NCBI RefSeq assembly: GCF_018263855.1
Contig: NZ_CP073318.1
Location: forward strand, 434,001-498,000
From: Kutzneria sp. CA-103260
GTDB lineage: Bacteria > Actinomycetota > Actinomycetes > Mycobacteriales > Pseudonocardiaceae
Reading direction: 5' to 3'
Length of the DNA stretch: 64,000 nt
Part shown: positions 8,621 through 17,272 of the stretch, in pieces
Layout: each line of letters starts with the position of its first letter
How positions within the stretch are numbered: the first letter of the stretch is position 1
The notes under the pieces: generated by a model
What the model was told of the DNA's origin: nothing
The model's database searches: none
The model's input: the letters and a program-made list of their open reading frames with translations, nothing else
Program-made: the position numbers and the translations under genes

Positions 8621-9616
8621 CTACCCGGCCCGCGCCGGCGGCGCCGTGGTGGCGCGCACGATGAGCTGGGTGTCCAGCTCGTCCTGCCGCACCTCGGCGT
8701 CCCGGTTGGCCAGCCGGTCCAGCAGCAGGTCGACCGCCAGCCGCCCGGCCGGCACGACCGGCATGGCCACGGTGGTCAGCGGCGGCTGGCACAGGGCCCC
8801 GAACATCAGGTCGTCGAAGCCGGTGAGCGAGACGTCGTCGGGCACCCGCACGCCGCGGTCCCGCAGCCGCGCCAGCACACCGAGGGCCATGATGTCGTTG
8901 TACGCCACGATGGCCGTGACGTTCTCGGCGATGGCCAGGTCCGCCGCCTGCAGGCCGCCCTCGTAGCGCGGCGGGAACGGGCCCATGTCGACCAGGTCGA
9001 CGTCGTGCCGCTGCACGGCGATGCGCAGCCCCCGGCGACGCTCCTTGTTGGACCACGAGGTGCGCGGCCCGTTCAGGTAGGCGATCCGGTGGTGGCCCAG
9101 CGCCACCAGGTGGTCGACCACCTGCCGCAGGCCGGAGCCGGAGTTCATCAGCGCCGCCGGCACGCCCCGCATGCGCCGGTTCAGCAGCACCAGGGTGGTG
9201 GACTCGGCCAGCTCCCGGACCTGCTGCTCGTCGATGCCGGGCGAGCACAGGATCACACCGTCGACCTGCTTGGCCATGGCCCGCACCAACTGCTCCTCGG
9301 CCGCCGGGTCCTCGTCGCTGTCGGCGACGAACACCGCGTGGCTGGCCATCCGGGCCTGGTTCTGCACGCCCTTGAGCACCCCGGTGAAGAACGGGTTGTT
9401 CAGGTCGGGCACCACGATGCCGATGTTGCCGGTCTTGCCGGTGATCAGGCCGCGGGCGGCCAGATTGGGCTGGTAGCCCAGGTCGGCGGCGACCGCCAGC
9501 ACCCGTTCCCTGGTCGTCGCGCGAACCAGGTCGGGTGAGGTCAGCGCGCGCGACACCGTGGCGACCGACACCTGGGCCTGCCGCGCCACGTCGCGGATGG
9601 TCACCGCCACCGACAT
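8621..9616 (-). CDS. LacI family regulator of the adjacent sugar-acid dehydratase
   Basis: The 331-residue protein has an N-terminal LacI helix-turn-helix (TIRDVARQAQVSVATVSRAL) followed by a periplasmic-binding-protein-like ligand domain (GIVVPDLNNPFF and later VAYNDIMALGVL). It is the second gene of an operon, 45 nt behind the dehydratase gene. A LacI-type AAACGTTT operator at 11402 in front of the operon suggests autorepression relieved by a sugar or sugar-acid inducer. The ATG at 9616 is chosen because GGAAGGCAGG lies just upstream. Confidence 0.9.
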   Translation of the reverse strand: MSVAVTIRDVARQAQVSVATVSRALTSPDLVRATTRERVLAVAADLGYQPNLAARGLITGKTGNIGIVVPDLNNPFFTGVLKGVQNQARMASHAVFVADSDEDPAAEEQLVRAMAKQVDGVILCSPGIDEQQVRELAESTTLVLLNRRMRGVPAALMNSGSGLRQVVDHLVALGHHRIAYLNGPRTSWSNKERRRGLRIAVQRHDVDLVDMGPFPPRYEGGLQAADLAIAENVTAIVAYNDIMALGVLARLRDRGVRVPDDVSLTGFDDLMFGALCQPPLTTVAMPVVPAGRLAVDLLLDRLANRDAEVRQDELDTQLIVRATTAPPARAG

Positions 9617-9661
9617 GCACCTGCCTTCCTGCAGCAACCGGAACTGTACGGGATCTTCGTG

Positions 9662-11368
9662 TCAGGTCGCGTCAGGTTCGGGCGTGCGACCCGGCTCGGC
9701 CAGGAAGTCGAAGTCGCAGCCCTGGTCGGCCTGCATGATGTGCCGGCTGAACATGGCCCCGTAGCCCCGGGTGTAGCGAGGCTCGGGCGGCGTCCAGGCG
9801 GCCCGGCGGCGGGCCAGTTCGGCGTCGTCCACATGCATGTGCAAAAGCCGTTTCGACACGTCCAGGGTCACCATGTCACCGTTTTGGAGCAATGCCAGCG
9901 GGCCGCCCGCGTGCGACTCGGGTGCAACGTGCAATACGCAAGTGCCATAGCTGGTGCCGCTCATTCGCGCGTCGGAAATCCGCACCACATCGCGGATCCC
10001 CTCGCGCAGCAGCTTTTTCGGGATCGGCAGCATTCCGTGCTCGGGCATGCCCGGCCCGCCGAGCGGGCCGGCGCCGCGCAGCACGAACACCGAGTCCGCG
10101 GTGGCCGGCAGGTCCTCGTCGTCGATGCGGCGCTGGAGGTCGGCGTAGCCGTCGAAGACGATCGCCGGACCGGTGTGGGACAACAGCTCCGGCCGGGCGG
10201 CGATCGGCTTGATCACGGCCCCGTCCGGCGCGAGGTTGCCGCGCAGCACAGCCAGCCCGCCGTCGGCGGCCAGCGGATTGTCCAGCGTCCGGATGACCTC
10301 GTCGTTGAAGACTTCCGCCCCCGCAAGGGTTTCGCCGAAGGTCCTGCCGGACGCGGTGGGCCGGTCCAGGTGCAGCCGGTCGCGCAGCCGGGCCAGCAGG
10401 CCGCGCAGGCCGCCGGCGTAGTAGAAGTCCTCCATCAGGAACCGGCCGCTGGGCCGTAGGTCGGCCAGCACCGGCACGTCCCGCGAGGCCTCGTCGAAGT
10501 CGTCGGCGGTGATCTTGATCCCGCTGCGGTTGGCCATCGCGACCAGGTGGATGACGGCGTTGGTGGAGCCGCCCAGGGCCAGCACGGTGGTGATGGCGTC
10601 GCGGTAGGCCCGCTCGTCCAGCAGCCGGGACGGCCGCAGGTCCTCGTGGACCATCTCGACGATCCGCATGCCCGAGGCGGCGGCCATCCGCTCGTGCCCG
10701 GAGTCGACGGCCGGGATGGACGCCGCGCCCGGCAACGTCATGCCCAGCACCTCGGCCACCGAGGTCATGGTGGAGGCGGTGCCCATGGTCATGCAGTGGC
10801 CGGGGGAGCGGGCCAGACCCTCCTCCAGCTCGCTCCACTGCCGGTCGTCGACCAAGCCGGCGCGGCGGTCGTCCCAGTACTTCCACATGTCGCTGCCGCT
10901 GCCCAGCACCTCGCCGCGCCAGTTGCCGCGCAGCATCGGCCCGGCCGGCACGAAGATCGCCGGCAGGTCCATGCTGGCCGCGCCCATCAGCAGCGCCGGC
11001 GTGGTCTTGTCGCAGCCGCCCATCAGCACCGCGCCGTCGACCGGGTAGGAGCGCAGCAGCTCCTCGGCCTCCATGGACAGCAGGTTCCGGTACAGCATCG
11101 CGGTCGGCTTCTGGAACGTCTCGCCGCCCATCGAGCCGGCCGGCAGCTCGACCGGGTAGCCCCCGGCCTGCCAGACGCCGCGCTTAACCGCCTCGGCCCG
11201 TTCCCGCAGGTGGCTGTGGCAGGGGTTGAGCTCGGTCCACGTGTTGACGATGGCGATGACCGGTTTGCCCAGGTGTTCGGGTCCGCCTATGCCGAGCTGG
11301 CGGGTCCGGGTCCGGTGGCTGAACGCACGCAGGCCGTCGCCCGCGTACCACCGTTGACTGCGCAACAT
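9662..11368 (-). CDS. IlvD/Edd family dehydratase, probably a sugar-acid (aldonate) dehydratase
   Basis: The 568-residue protein has the three Fe-S cysteines of the family: C50 in TELNPCHSH, C119 in GGCDKTTP and C192 in GHCMTMGT. K121 is in the position of the carbamylated Mg ligand. Sequence features such as RWYAGDGLRAFSHRTR and pairing with a LacI regulator resemble L-arabinonate/D-xylonate dehydratases more than biosynthetic IlvD. The product would be a 2-keto-3-deoxy sugar acid. The ATG at 11368 has GGGAGG upstream. An in-frame ATG at 11401 has no ribosome site and lies on the operator, so it is rejected. The exact substrate is not determinable. Confidence 0.88.
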   Translation of the reverse strand: MLRSQRWYAGDGLRAFSHRTRTRQLGIGGPEHLGKPVIAIVNTWTELNPCHSHLRERAEAVKRGVWQAGGYPVELPAGSMGGETFQKPTAMLYRNLLSMEAEELLRSYPVDGAVLMGGCDKTTPALLMGAASMDLPAIFVPAGPMLRGNWRGEVLGSGSDMWKYWDDRRAGLVDDRQWSELEEGLARSPGHCMTMGTASTMTSVAEVLGMTLPGAASIPAVDSGHERMAAASGMRIVEMVHEDLRPSRLLDERAYRDAITTVLALGGSTNAVIHLVAMANRSGIKITADDFDEASRDVPVLADLRPSGRFLMEDFYYAGGLRGLLARLRDRLHLDRPTASGRTFGETLAGAEVFNDEVIRTLDNPLAADGGLAVLRGNLAPDGAVIKPIAARPELLSHTGPAIVFDGYADLQRRIDDEDLPATADSVFVLRGAGPLGGPGMPEHGMLPIPKKLLREGIRDVVRISDARMSGTSYGTCVLHVAPESHAGGPLALLQNGDMVTLDVSKRLLHMHVDDAELARRRAAWTPPEPRYTRGYGAMFSRHIMQADQGCDFDFLAEPGRTPEPDAT

Positions 11369-11401
11369 CTTCTGCCTCCCGTTCGCTCTGGACACCGTCA
11401 T

Positions 11402-11414
11402 TGAAAACGTTTAC
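11402..11414. promoter_or_regulatory. LacI-type operator of the dehydratase-LacI operon
   Basis: TGAAAACGTTTAC contains the self-complementary core AAACGTTT, the standard centre for LacI/GalR proteins, about 35 nt before the dehydratase start. Confidence 0.6.
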
Positions 11415-11461
11415 TGTGTGTTTCAGCAACCAGGGTACGCGCCCAGGGAGCAGCACAGACC

Positions 11462-11506
11462 CCGGTGTGGGTTGACATGCGCGGCGGCTTCGTCAACCCA
11501 CACCGG
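11462..11506. repeat. Perfect 15-bp inverted repeat in a divergent intergenic region
   Basis: CCGGTGTGGGTTGAC (11462-11476) and its exact complement (11492-11506) enclose a 15-nt loop. It lies between divergently transcribed genes, so a terminator is not expected. An operator or a structured 5' leader is possible. Confidence 0.6.
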
Positions 11507-11661
11507 CCCTCACTTTCGTGACGCGGGAAATTAGGGATGCTCTTTCATCTCCGGTCTTTGGCACGGCCGTACCGGCGTTATCCCCTATCCTGAGCCGTAC
11601 GCGATCGGGATAGGAGACGGTGACTGATCCGTCGGCCAATTCCGGATGAGAGGGTGCTTGC

Positions 11662-13764
11662 ATGGGCGCGAGGGGTCCGCGTACCGACAACGACCGATTG
11701 TGGATCGGCTACCTGTCGGCCGGCGCCCTGGTGCTGCTGGCCTACTACCTCGTCCCGCCGACCGGGGCCGGCGTCGGCGTCAGAATCACCCTCTACTGCC
11801 TGGACAGCGCCTCGGCCGCGGTCATGGTGGTCATCGGCATCCTGCGCCACCACCCCCGGCCCCGGCTGCCGTGGTTCATGCTGGCGCTGAGCCAGGTCGT
11901 CTACGCCGCCGCCGACACCAGCTTCTACGTCGCGCACTACGCGTTCGGCAACGTCGACTACCCCGGCGTCGCCGACCCGCTCTACGTGGCCCACTACCCG
12001 CTGGTGGTGGCCGGCCTGCTGATGCTGATCCGCCGCCGCACCCCCGGTCGCGACCTGCCCGGCATCCTGGACGCGGCGGTGATCGGCGTCGGCGCGGCCA
12101 TGCTGTCCTGGCTGTTCCTGATCGCCCCGAACGCCCGGCTGGACGCGCCGATCGTGGTCAAGGCCTTCTCGCTGGCCTACCCGGTGCTGGACCTGCTGAT
12201 GCTGACCGTGGCGCTGCGGCTGATCCTCGGCGGCGGGCGGCGGCCGCTCTCGTTCTACCTGCTGACGTTCAACATGCTGGCCTTCGTCGCGGCCGACACC
12301 ATGTACGTCGCGCAGCAGCTCAGCGGCACCTACGTGACCGGCAACTTCCTGGACGCCATCTGGCTGGCCGGCAACCTGGGGCTGGGCGCGGCCGCGCTGC
12401 ATCCGACGATGGCTCGGCTCACCGACCCGTCCCCGGTGCGCGACGCCAGCATCGGCCCGGCCCGCATCACCGCGCTGTGCGCCGCCGCCCTGATCGCCCC
12501 GGTGACGCTGTTCATCCAGGCCAACCGCGGCGACTTCCGGGACATCCCGGTGATCGCGCTGGCCTGCGCGGCCCTGTTCGGGCTGACCATCGCCCGGCTG
12601 GCCGGGCTGGTGTCCGACCAGCGGCGGCTGGCCATCACCGACGCGCTGACCGGCCTGCACACCCGGCGGTTCTTCGAGGCCCAACTGCCCATCGAGGTGG
12701 CGCGGGCCCGCCGCGGCGGCGGCTCGCTGGCCGTGTTCATCGTGGACGTCGACCACTTCAAGTCGATCAACGACCGCTACGGCCACCCGGCCGGCGACCA
12801 GGCCCTGATCGAGATCGCCGCCCGGCTGCGCGGCGCCGCCCGCGGCGGGGACGTGCTGGCCCGCTACGGCGGCGAGGAGTTCGCGCTGCTGGTGCCCGAG
12901 GCCAGCCTGAGCGAGCTGCAGACCATCGCCGAGCGGCTGCGGGTGCGGGTGGCCAGCAGCCCGGTCGCGGTGTCCGAGGACACCTGGATCGCCGTCACCG
13001 TGTCGGTCGGGGCGGCCTGCTTCCCGCTGCACGGGGACAGCCCCAACGAACTGGTCGCCACCGCCGACCGGGCGCTGTACGTGGCCAAGGCCCGCGGCCG
13101 GGACCAGGTCGTGGTCGGTGAGGCCTCGGCCACCAACACCGCGGTGGCCACCGACCACACGGCGATGATCGACTACCTCAGCCACGTCGCCGACGAGGTC
13201 GACGCCCTGCTGGCCGCGCACGACCACAGCCTGGCCATCAGCCGGTGGGCGCTGACCATGGCCACCGCGCTCGGGCAGGACGAGGCCATGGCCCGCAACG
13301 CCGAGCTGGCCGGCCGGCTGCACGACATCGGCAAGATCGTCATCCCGGAGGCGGTGCTGACCAAGCCCACCGCCCTGACCGAGGACGAGTGGCGGCTGGT
13401 CCGCCAGCACCCCGAGTACGGCTACCGGTTGGCCCGCATGGTGCCCGGCTTCGGTGTGGTCGCCGACATCATCCGCCAGCACCACGAGCGCTACGACGGC
13501 AACGGCTACCCGTCCCGCCTGGTCGGCAACGGCATCCGGGTCGAGGCCCGGGTGCTGGCCATCTGCGACTCCTGGGCCGCGATGCTGGTCGACCGGCCGT
13601 ACCAGCCGGCGCTGAGCGTGGACGCCGCCGCCGAGCAGCTGCGCCAGGGCCGGGGCACCCAGTTCGACCCGGACGTCGTCGACCTGTTCCTCGACCTGCT
13701 GCGCCAGGGCCGGGTCGGCGACCTGAAGAAGCCCACCGAGCTGGCCCCCGAGCAACGCCCCTGA
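11662..13764 (+). CDS. Membrane c-di-GMP protein with GGDEF and HD-GYP domains
   Basis: The 700-residue protein has about nine membrane helices (residues 1-325), then a diguanylate cyclase domain beginning DALTGLHTRRFF. The active-site GGEEF is near 403-407, and an inhibitory RxxD site (RGGD) stands exactly five residues before it. The last third is an HD-GYP phosphodiesterase with HDIGKI (H554, D555) and HHERYDGNGYP near 607-617. Both catalytic signatures look intact, so it could make and degrade c-di-GMP in response to a membrane or intramembrane signal. GAGAGGG precedes the ATG by 8 nt. It is monocistronic and converges on the tail operon. Confidence 0.93.
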   Translation: MGARGPRTDNDRLWIGYLSAGALVLLAYYLVPPTGAGVGVRITLYCLDSASAAVMVVIGILRHHPRPRLPWFMLALSQVVYAAADTSFYVAHYAFGNVDYPGVADPLYVAHYPLVVAGLLMLIRRRTPGRDLPGILDAAVIGVGAAMLSWLFLIAPNARLDAPIVVKAFSLAYPVLDLLMLTVALRLILGGGRRPLSFYLLTFNMLAFVAADTMYVAQQLSGTYVTGNFLDAIWLAGNLGLGAAALHPTMARLTDPSPVRDASIGPARITALCAAALIAPVTLFIQANRGDFRDIPVIALACAALFGLTIARLAGLVSDQRRLAITDALTGLHTRRFFEAQLPIEVARARRGGGSLAVFIVDVDHFKSINDRYGHPAGDQALIEIAARLRGAARGGDVLARYGGEEFALLVPEASLSELQTIAERLRVRVASSPVAVSEDTWIAVTVSVGAACFPLHGDSPNELVATADRALYVAKARGRDQVVVGEASATNTAVATDHTAMIDYLSHVADEVDALLAAHDHSLAISRWALTMATALGQDEAMARNAELAGRLHDIGKIVIPEAVLTKPTALTEDEWRLVRQHPEYGYRLARMVPGFGVVADIIRQHHERYDGNGYPSRLVGNGIRVEARVLAICDSWAAMLVDRPYQPALSVDAAAEQLRQGRGTQFDPDVVDLFLDLLRQGRVGDLKKPTELAPEQRP

Positions 13765-13779
13765 CTCAGGGGTATGTGC

Positions 13780-13887
13780 GTCTCCAAGACCTACAAACCC
13801 CTCGTTCGGTGTCGTCAACTGCCTCAAACCCGACCGGGTTTGAGGCAGTTGGAGACCTGGAGCGGCGGGTTTGTGGGTCTTGGAGAC
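13780..13887. terminator. Nested palindrome between convergent genes, likely bidirectional terminator
   Basis: The outer arms 13780-13800 and 13867-13887 pair in 20 of 21 positions (GTCTCCAAGACC, then ACAAACCC). Within them, CAACTGCCTCAAACCCG at 13816-13832 pairs perfectly with 13835-13851. The two left arms share CTC/AAACCC elements, so the structure may have arisen by duplication. It follows the GGDEF gene stop by 15 nt and the last tail gene by 11 nt. Confidence 0.7.
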
Positions 13888-13898
13888 ACTCAAACCTG

Positions 13899-14309
13899 TT
13901 AGGACAGGGTGGCGAAGGCCTGGATGGTGCCGCGGCCCTGGATTCGGACCGTGCCTCCGGTCACGGCGATCACGTGCTGTCCGGCGGAGAACTCCGTGTC
14001 GGGCCGGCCGTCGACCTGAACCCGCACGTCGCCGGGGCCGTCGGCCCACAGCCGGACGGTCGCGGCGGTGGCGGGGATGGTGGCGGTGGCGAGGTCGGTC
14101 CAGTCGGCGGCGTCGGTCAGCTGCCACCAGTCGACCGGCCGGGACGGCACGAACTGCGCCACGGCGGCGGTGTCGGTGGCCGCGGCGAAGGCGGGGACGG
14201 CGTTCGTGGTCGCCGCCAGTGCCGCGTGGCGGGCCTCCAGCAGGCGCAGGCGGCGCTGCAGCTCGCGGAGCGAGGTGTCCAGGGTGTCCCGGTGGTTGAC
14301 CTTGGCCAT
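13899..14309 (-). CDS. Small tail-operon protein with N-terminal coiled coil
   Basis: The 136-residue protein is the last gene of the tail operon, and its ATG shares one base with the stop of the gp37-like gene. Residues about 8-34 (LRELQRRLRLLEARHAAL) form a predicted coiled coil. The C-terminal half is a beta-rich stretch with TVRLWADGPGDVRV. No named family is recognised. Its position suggests a fibre, a receptor-binding accessory or a tail-tip component. It could instead be a cargo or fibre chaperone. Confidence 0.7.
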   Translation of the reverse strand: MAKVNHRDTLDTSLRELQRRLRLLEARHAALAATTNAVPAFAAATDTAAVAQFVPSRPVDWWQLTDAADWTDLATATIPATAATVRLWADGPGDVRVQVDGRPDTEFSAGQHVIAVTGGTVRIQGRGTIQAFATLS

Positions 14310-15406
14310 CACTGCTCCGGTTCGAAGGAGGAGACCGTCAGCTGGACCTCTTCCTGGCCCTCGTCGCCGGGCGTGACGGCCAGGCTGAGAATGCGCATGG
14401 TGACGTCGAGCTGCCGGCCGGGGAAGAAGAGGTCGTCCACGACCATGCGGGCGTCGTCGCCGACCTCGTACAGGCCGACTTCGGGGTAGGCGTCGGCTCG
14501 CACGGTGAGCTCGGGCAGCGCCACGGGCCGGCCCTGCACGGCCAGCGTGCCGGCGGCCCAGTCGGTCAGCAGCCCGGGGTCGTCGGTGTCGATTTGGCTG
14601 GTGGTCAGCTCCAGCAGCGGCCAGCCGGCCGGGTCGGCGGCGGCGAGCCCGAGGGCCTGGCCGCCGGAGCCCTGGGTGAACACCCGGTTGCCCATGATCG
14701 AGGCGTCCTGCGGCCAGCTGAAGTCGATCATGTTGGCCCCGAACTCCCACACGAACGGCCCGCCGGCCTGGCCCAGCCGGGGAAAGCCGGCCCGCAGCTC
14801 CCGCACCGGCCGGCCGTCGTCGCCGTAGCGGACGTCGACCACGAAGTCGAAGCCGCCGGCCGCGGTGGCCAGGTCCTTGAGCACGTCGGCCACGACCTTG
14901 AGGTCGCCGGGCGCGTAGCTGAGGCTGCGGGTCACGCCGGAGGAGTCCGGGCCGGTGAAGCCGATGCCCAGATCGCCGCCGGGATGGTTCTGGGCGGTGC
15001 GCACCAGGTCCCGGGCGATGGCCAGCTGATCCACGTCGGTGTAGGTGATCGCCGGCATCGACGACGGGTTCCCGGCCAGCGGCGTGCCCAGCACGAACCG
15101 GTGCTCGAAGTAGGACAGGAAGTCGGCGGCCCCGATCTGCAGCGAGCCGGTGCCCACGGCGTAGGTCGTGGTCCAGATGATGCCGCCCCACAACAGGATT
15201 CCGTCCCGGTCCACGTACAGGCAGCTGCGGCCGGGAGTGGTGAGCACGCGTGGGTCGCGGATGCTCACGTTGGGGTCGGTGACCTGGAGGCTGCCGCGGA
15301 AGGAGCCGGTGTCGTTGAGCTTCTTGTCGAAGCTGACCCCGGTCAGCGGCAGCTCGTCCAGGATCTGCCCGGTCCTGGTGTCGGCGATCAGGTACGTGTA
15401 GGTCAC
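14309..15406 (-). CDS. Siphovirus Gp37-like baseplate/tail protein
   Basis: This 365-residue protein matches the ReqiPepy6 Gp37-like family seen in tails of actinophages: an N-terminal YLIADTRTGQILDELPL followed by SFDKKLNDTGSFRGSL, with later tail-hub-like strands. Such proteins are tail-associated baseplate components next to the distal tail protein. The GTG start at 15406 overlaps the stop of the preceding gene by 4 nt (GTGA), which fixes the start better than the longer open frame. No lytic domain is evident. Confidence 0.83.
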   Translation of the reverse strand: MTYTYLIADTRTGQILDELPLTGVSFDKKLNDTGSFRGSLQVTDPNVSIRDPRVLTTPGRSCLYVDRDGILLWGGIIWTTTYAVGTGSLQIGAADFLSYFEHRFVLGTPLAGNPSSMPAITYTDVDQLAIARDLVRTAQNHPGGDLGIGFTGPDSSGVTRSLSYAPGDLKVVADVLKDLATAAGGFDFVVDVRYGDDGRPVRELRAGFPRLGQAGGPFVWEFGANMIDFSWPQDASIMGNRVFTQGSGGQALGLAAADPAGWPLLELTTSQIDTDDPGLLTDWAAGTLAVQGRPVALPELTVRADAYPEVGLYEVGDDARMVVDDLFFPGRQLDVTMRILSLAVTPGDEGQEEVQLTVSSFEPEQ

Positions 15407-16398
15407 GTGTTGATCCACGACGTCTCGACGCCGACCCAGTCGCCGGCGGCCAGCCCGTACGGCTGCGAGGCCTGGATGTGCAGCACGTTGTTGGTGACCG
15501 CGACCTGGATGGTGCCGGTGCCGGCGGGGGCCTGCCAGATCCGGGCGTGCGGCGGCTGGCACGAGGTCGGCATGTCGCCGATGGGCAGCAGATCGGTCAG
15601 CTTCGGGGCGACGGCGTTCTGCGTCCACACCATGCCGCGCAGGTGCGTGGTGTCGCCGATCCGGCGGACCTGCGGCGGTTGCAGGTCGAAGACGGTGCTG
15701 GGGAAGTACCAGCCGGTGCGCAGGGTGAGCGGGACCCAGCCGGTGTCGGTCGGGTTGACCGCGGTCCGCCAGGCCGCGCCGTCGAACAGCTCCAGGTTGT
15801 TCGTATCCAAACGGTGCACGTACATGCCCTGGTACGGCGCGGCCGGCCGCTGCTCCGGCTTGAACACCGGCAGCACGCCGCCCAGCGCGGTGGTCAGCGT
15901 GCGCCTGTCGGTGACGGTGGGCGTGCCGCCGCCGGTCGGGGGCACCTGGATCTGCGCCAGCTCCAGGTAGCTCGGGTTCTTCACGGCCGGCGGCTGCGGC
16001 GGGTTGGCCGGCTGGCCGGTCACCACGTGCACGACAAAACCGTTGGCGGAGCTGGGATCGATCTCCGCGACGACCCGGTCGAGCCGGCTCTGCTGGCCGT
16101 CCGCGGCGGCCAGCGGGAGCTGCTGGGCCGAGCCGAGGGTGGCCAGGAACGCGCCGCCGCCACCGGGCGTCAGGTCGGGGATCACGGCCTGGAACGGGTT
16201 CACCGACACCGCGACCGGATTGCTGCCGGCGACCACGGCGACCTGGCCGGGAAAGCCCGGCGTCGGGCGGATGCCGGCCAGCGAGCGCAGCGGCGTCGCC
16301 GTCGCCGAGCCGTCCGGCGCGGCCAGCAGGCCGGTGGCCAGCCGGGCCGCGGTCGCGTCGATCCCGTTCACCCAGCCCGGGTGGAATTCGCCTGTCAT
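15403..16398 (-). CDS. Minor tail protein, putative receptor-binding or fibre protein
   Basis: The 331-residue protein is rich in short beta strands and Pro/Gly turns. It opens with TGEFHPGWVNGIDATAARLATG, like the base of actinophage minor tail proteins. A central LFDGAAWRTAVN motif is common in phage structural proteins, and the C-terminal part (GDTTHLRGMVW) resembles a fibre head. It is encoded between the distal tail and Gp37-like genes. An ATG at 16398 is used; a TTG two codons earlier is an alternative. Binding to a cell-surface glycan is inference from position. Confidence 0.7.
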   Translation of the reverse strand: MTGEFHPGWVNGIDATAARLATGLLAAPDGSATATPLRSLAGIRPTPGFPGQVAVVAGSNPVAVSVNPFQAVIPDLTPGGGGAFLATLGSAQQLPLAAADGQQSRLDRVVAEIDPSSANGFVVHVVTGQPANPPQPPAVKNPSYLELAQIQVPPTGGGTPTVTDRRTLTTALGGVLPVFKPEQRPAAPYQGMYVHRLDTNNLELFDGAAWRTAVNPTDTGWVPLTLRTGWYFPSTVFDLQPPQVRRIGDTTHLRGMVWTQNAVAPKLTDLLPIGDMPTSCQPPHARIWQAPAGTGTIQVAVTNNVLHIQASQPYGLAAGDWVGVETSWINT

Positions 16399-16414
16399 CT
16401 CCAACTCCCGTTGC

Positions 16415-17272
16415 TCAGATCCAGGTGTCTCGCCAGTAGGCGACCAGCCTGGCGGTGTCGGTGCCGTCGGCGGCCTCGAAGGCGACCGAGGTGGACCCGG
16501 GCGGCAGCGTGAACCACGACGAGCCCGGGTCCAGCGCGGACCGTCGGGACGCGTCGCCCAGCAGCACGGTGCGCGCGGCGGTGTCCACGTACAGCGTCTC
16601 CGCGCCCAGCCGCAGCGAGAACGACAGCCGCTGCCCGGTGTTCTGGTTGACGATCGTCGGCTGCGCGCACGGGCCCTGGATGGTCCAGACCGGCCGGGCC
16701 GGGGCGGTGCCCTGATTGGTCAGCAGCAGCGACCCGCCGACCGGGTTGCCGAAGTCCAGCGGGAACGCGAGCGGGAACGTCAGCCCGGCCGCAGGCTGGG
16801 GCAGGCCGCAGTTCTGTTGGTAGGCAACGGATCCGTAGCGCATGGGGTCGGGCGCGGTGATCTGCAGCGACCACTCGAAGGTGGCGCGCGTGCGGTCGGA
16901 CATCTTGGCGTGGCCGGACAGCCGGGCCTGCACCTGGCGGGTGAACAGCTGCTCCCGCACCTGGAACGTGCCCAGCGCGGTGGCGTCGGTGAAGACGGCG
17001 GCCAGCCGGTTCTTGGCCAGCTCCTTGGCCTGCCAGCTGGGCGCGATGGCCAGGCCCTCCAACGTGATCACCCGCGGCGACCGGTAGCCGGGGGAGTCGA
17101 ACGCCCCGTCGGCACGGGCCTTGTTCACCAGGCCCAGCCGCATGTCCGGGGTGTCGTTCCAGCCCTGTTCCTTGGTCACCCACCACTCGACGCCGTCCGG
17201 GTCGACGGTGTTGCCGGCCCACACGTCGGCGGCGTAGACGGGCAGCTGCAACGCGGTGAAGTCTGCTGTCAT
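16415..17272 (-). CDS. Distal tail protein (Dit-like)
   Basis: The 285-residue protein follows the tape measure gene with a 4-nt ATGA overlap, the normal place for the distal tail protein that forms the ring between tube and baseplate. It has the phage tail family pattern: VEWWVTKEQGWND near 28-40, then YRSPRVITLEGL, and a beta-sandwich second half with NQNTGQRLSF. It would join the tail tube to the Gp37-like and fibre proteins. Confidence 0.82.
   Translation of the reverse strand: MTADFTALQLPVYAADVWAGNTVDPDGVEWWVTKEQGWNDTPDMRLGLVNKARADGAFDSPGYRSPRVITLEGLAIAPSWQAKELAKNRLAAVFTDATALGTFQVREQLFTRQVQARLSGHAKMSDRTRATFEWSLQITAPDPMRYGSVAYQQNCGLPQPAAGLTFPLAFPLDFGNPVGGSLLLTNQGTAPARPVWTIQGPCAQPTIVNQNTGQRLSFSLRLGAETLYVDTAARTVLLGDASRRSALDPGSSWFTLPPGSTSVAFEAADGTDTARLVAYWRDTWI

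Noticed and set aside
11369..11401. Longer N-terminus of the dehydratase starting at an ATG at 11401
   Set aside because: No ribosome site, the extra residues lie on the operator region, and the ATG at 11368 has a strong GGGAGG site and gives the family's usual N-terminus.
14000..14300. Complete prophage at the tail cluster
   Set aside because: No head, packaging, integrase, lysis or attachment-site signal was seen within the window on either side.
15900..16500. Long plus-strand open frames across the tail operon and elsewhere
   Set aside because: They are antisense shadows caused by high G+C, with Arg/Pro/Gly-rich sequence and no family resemblance, opposite well-supported genes.
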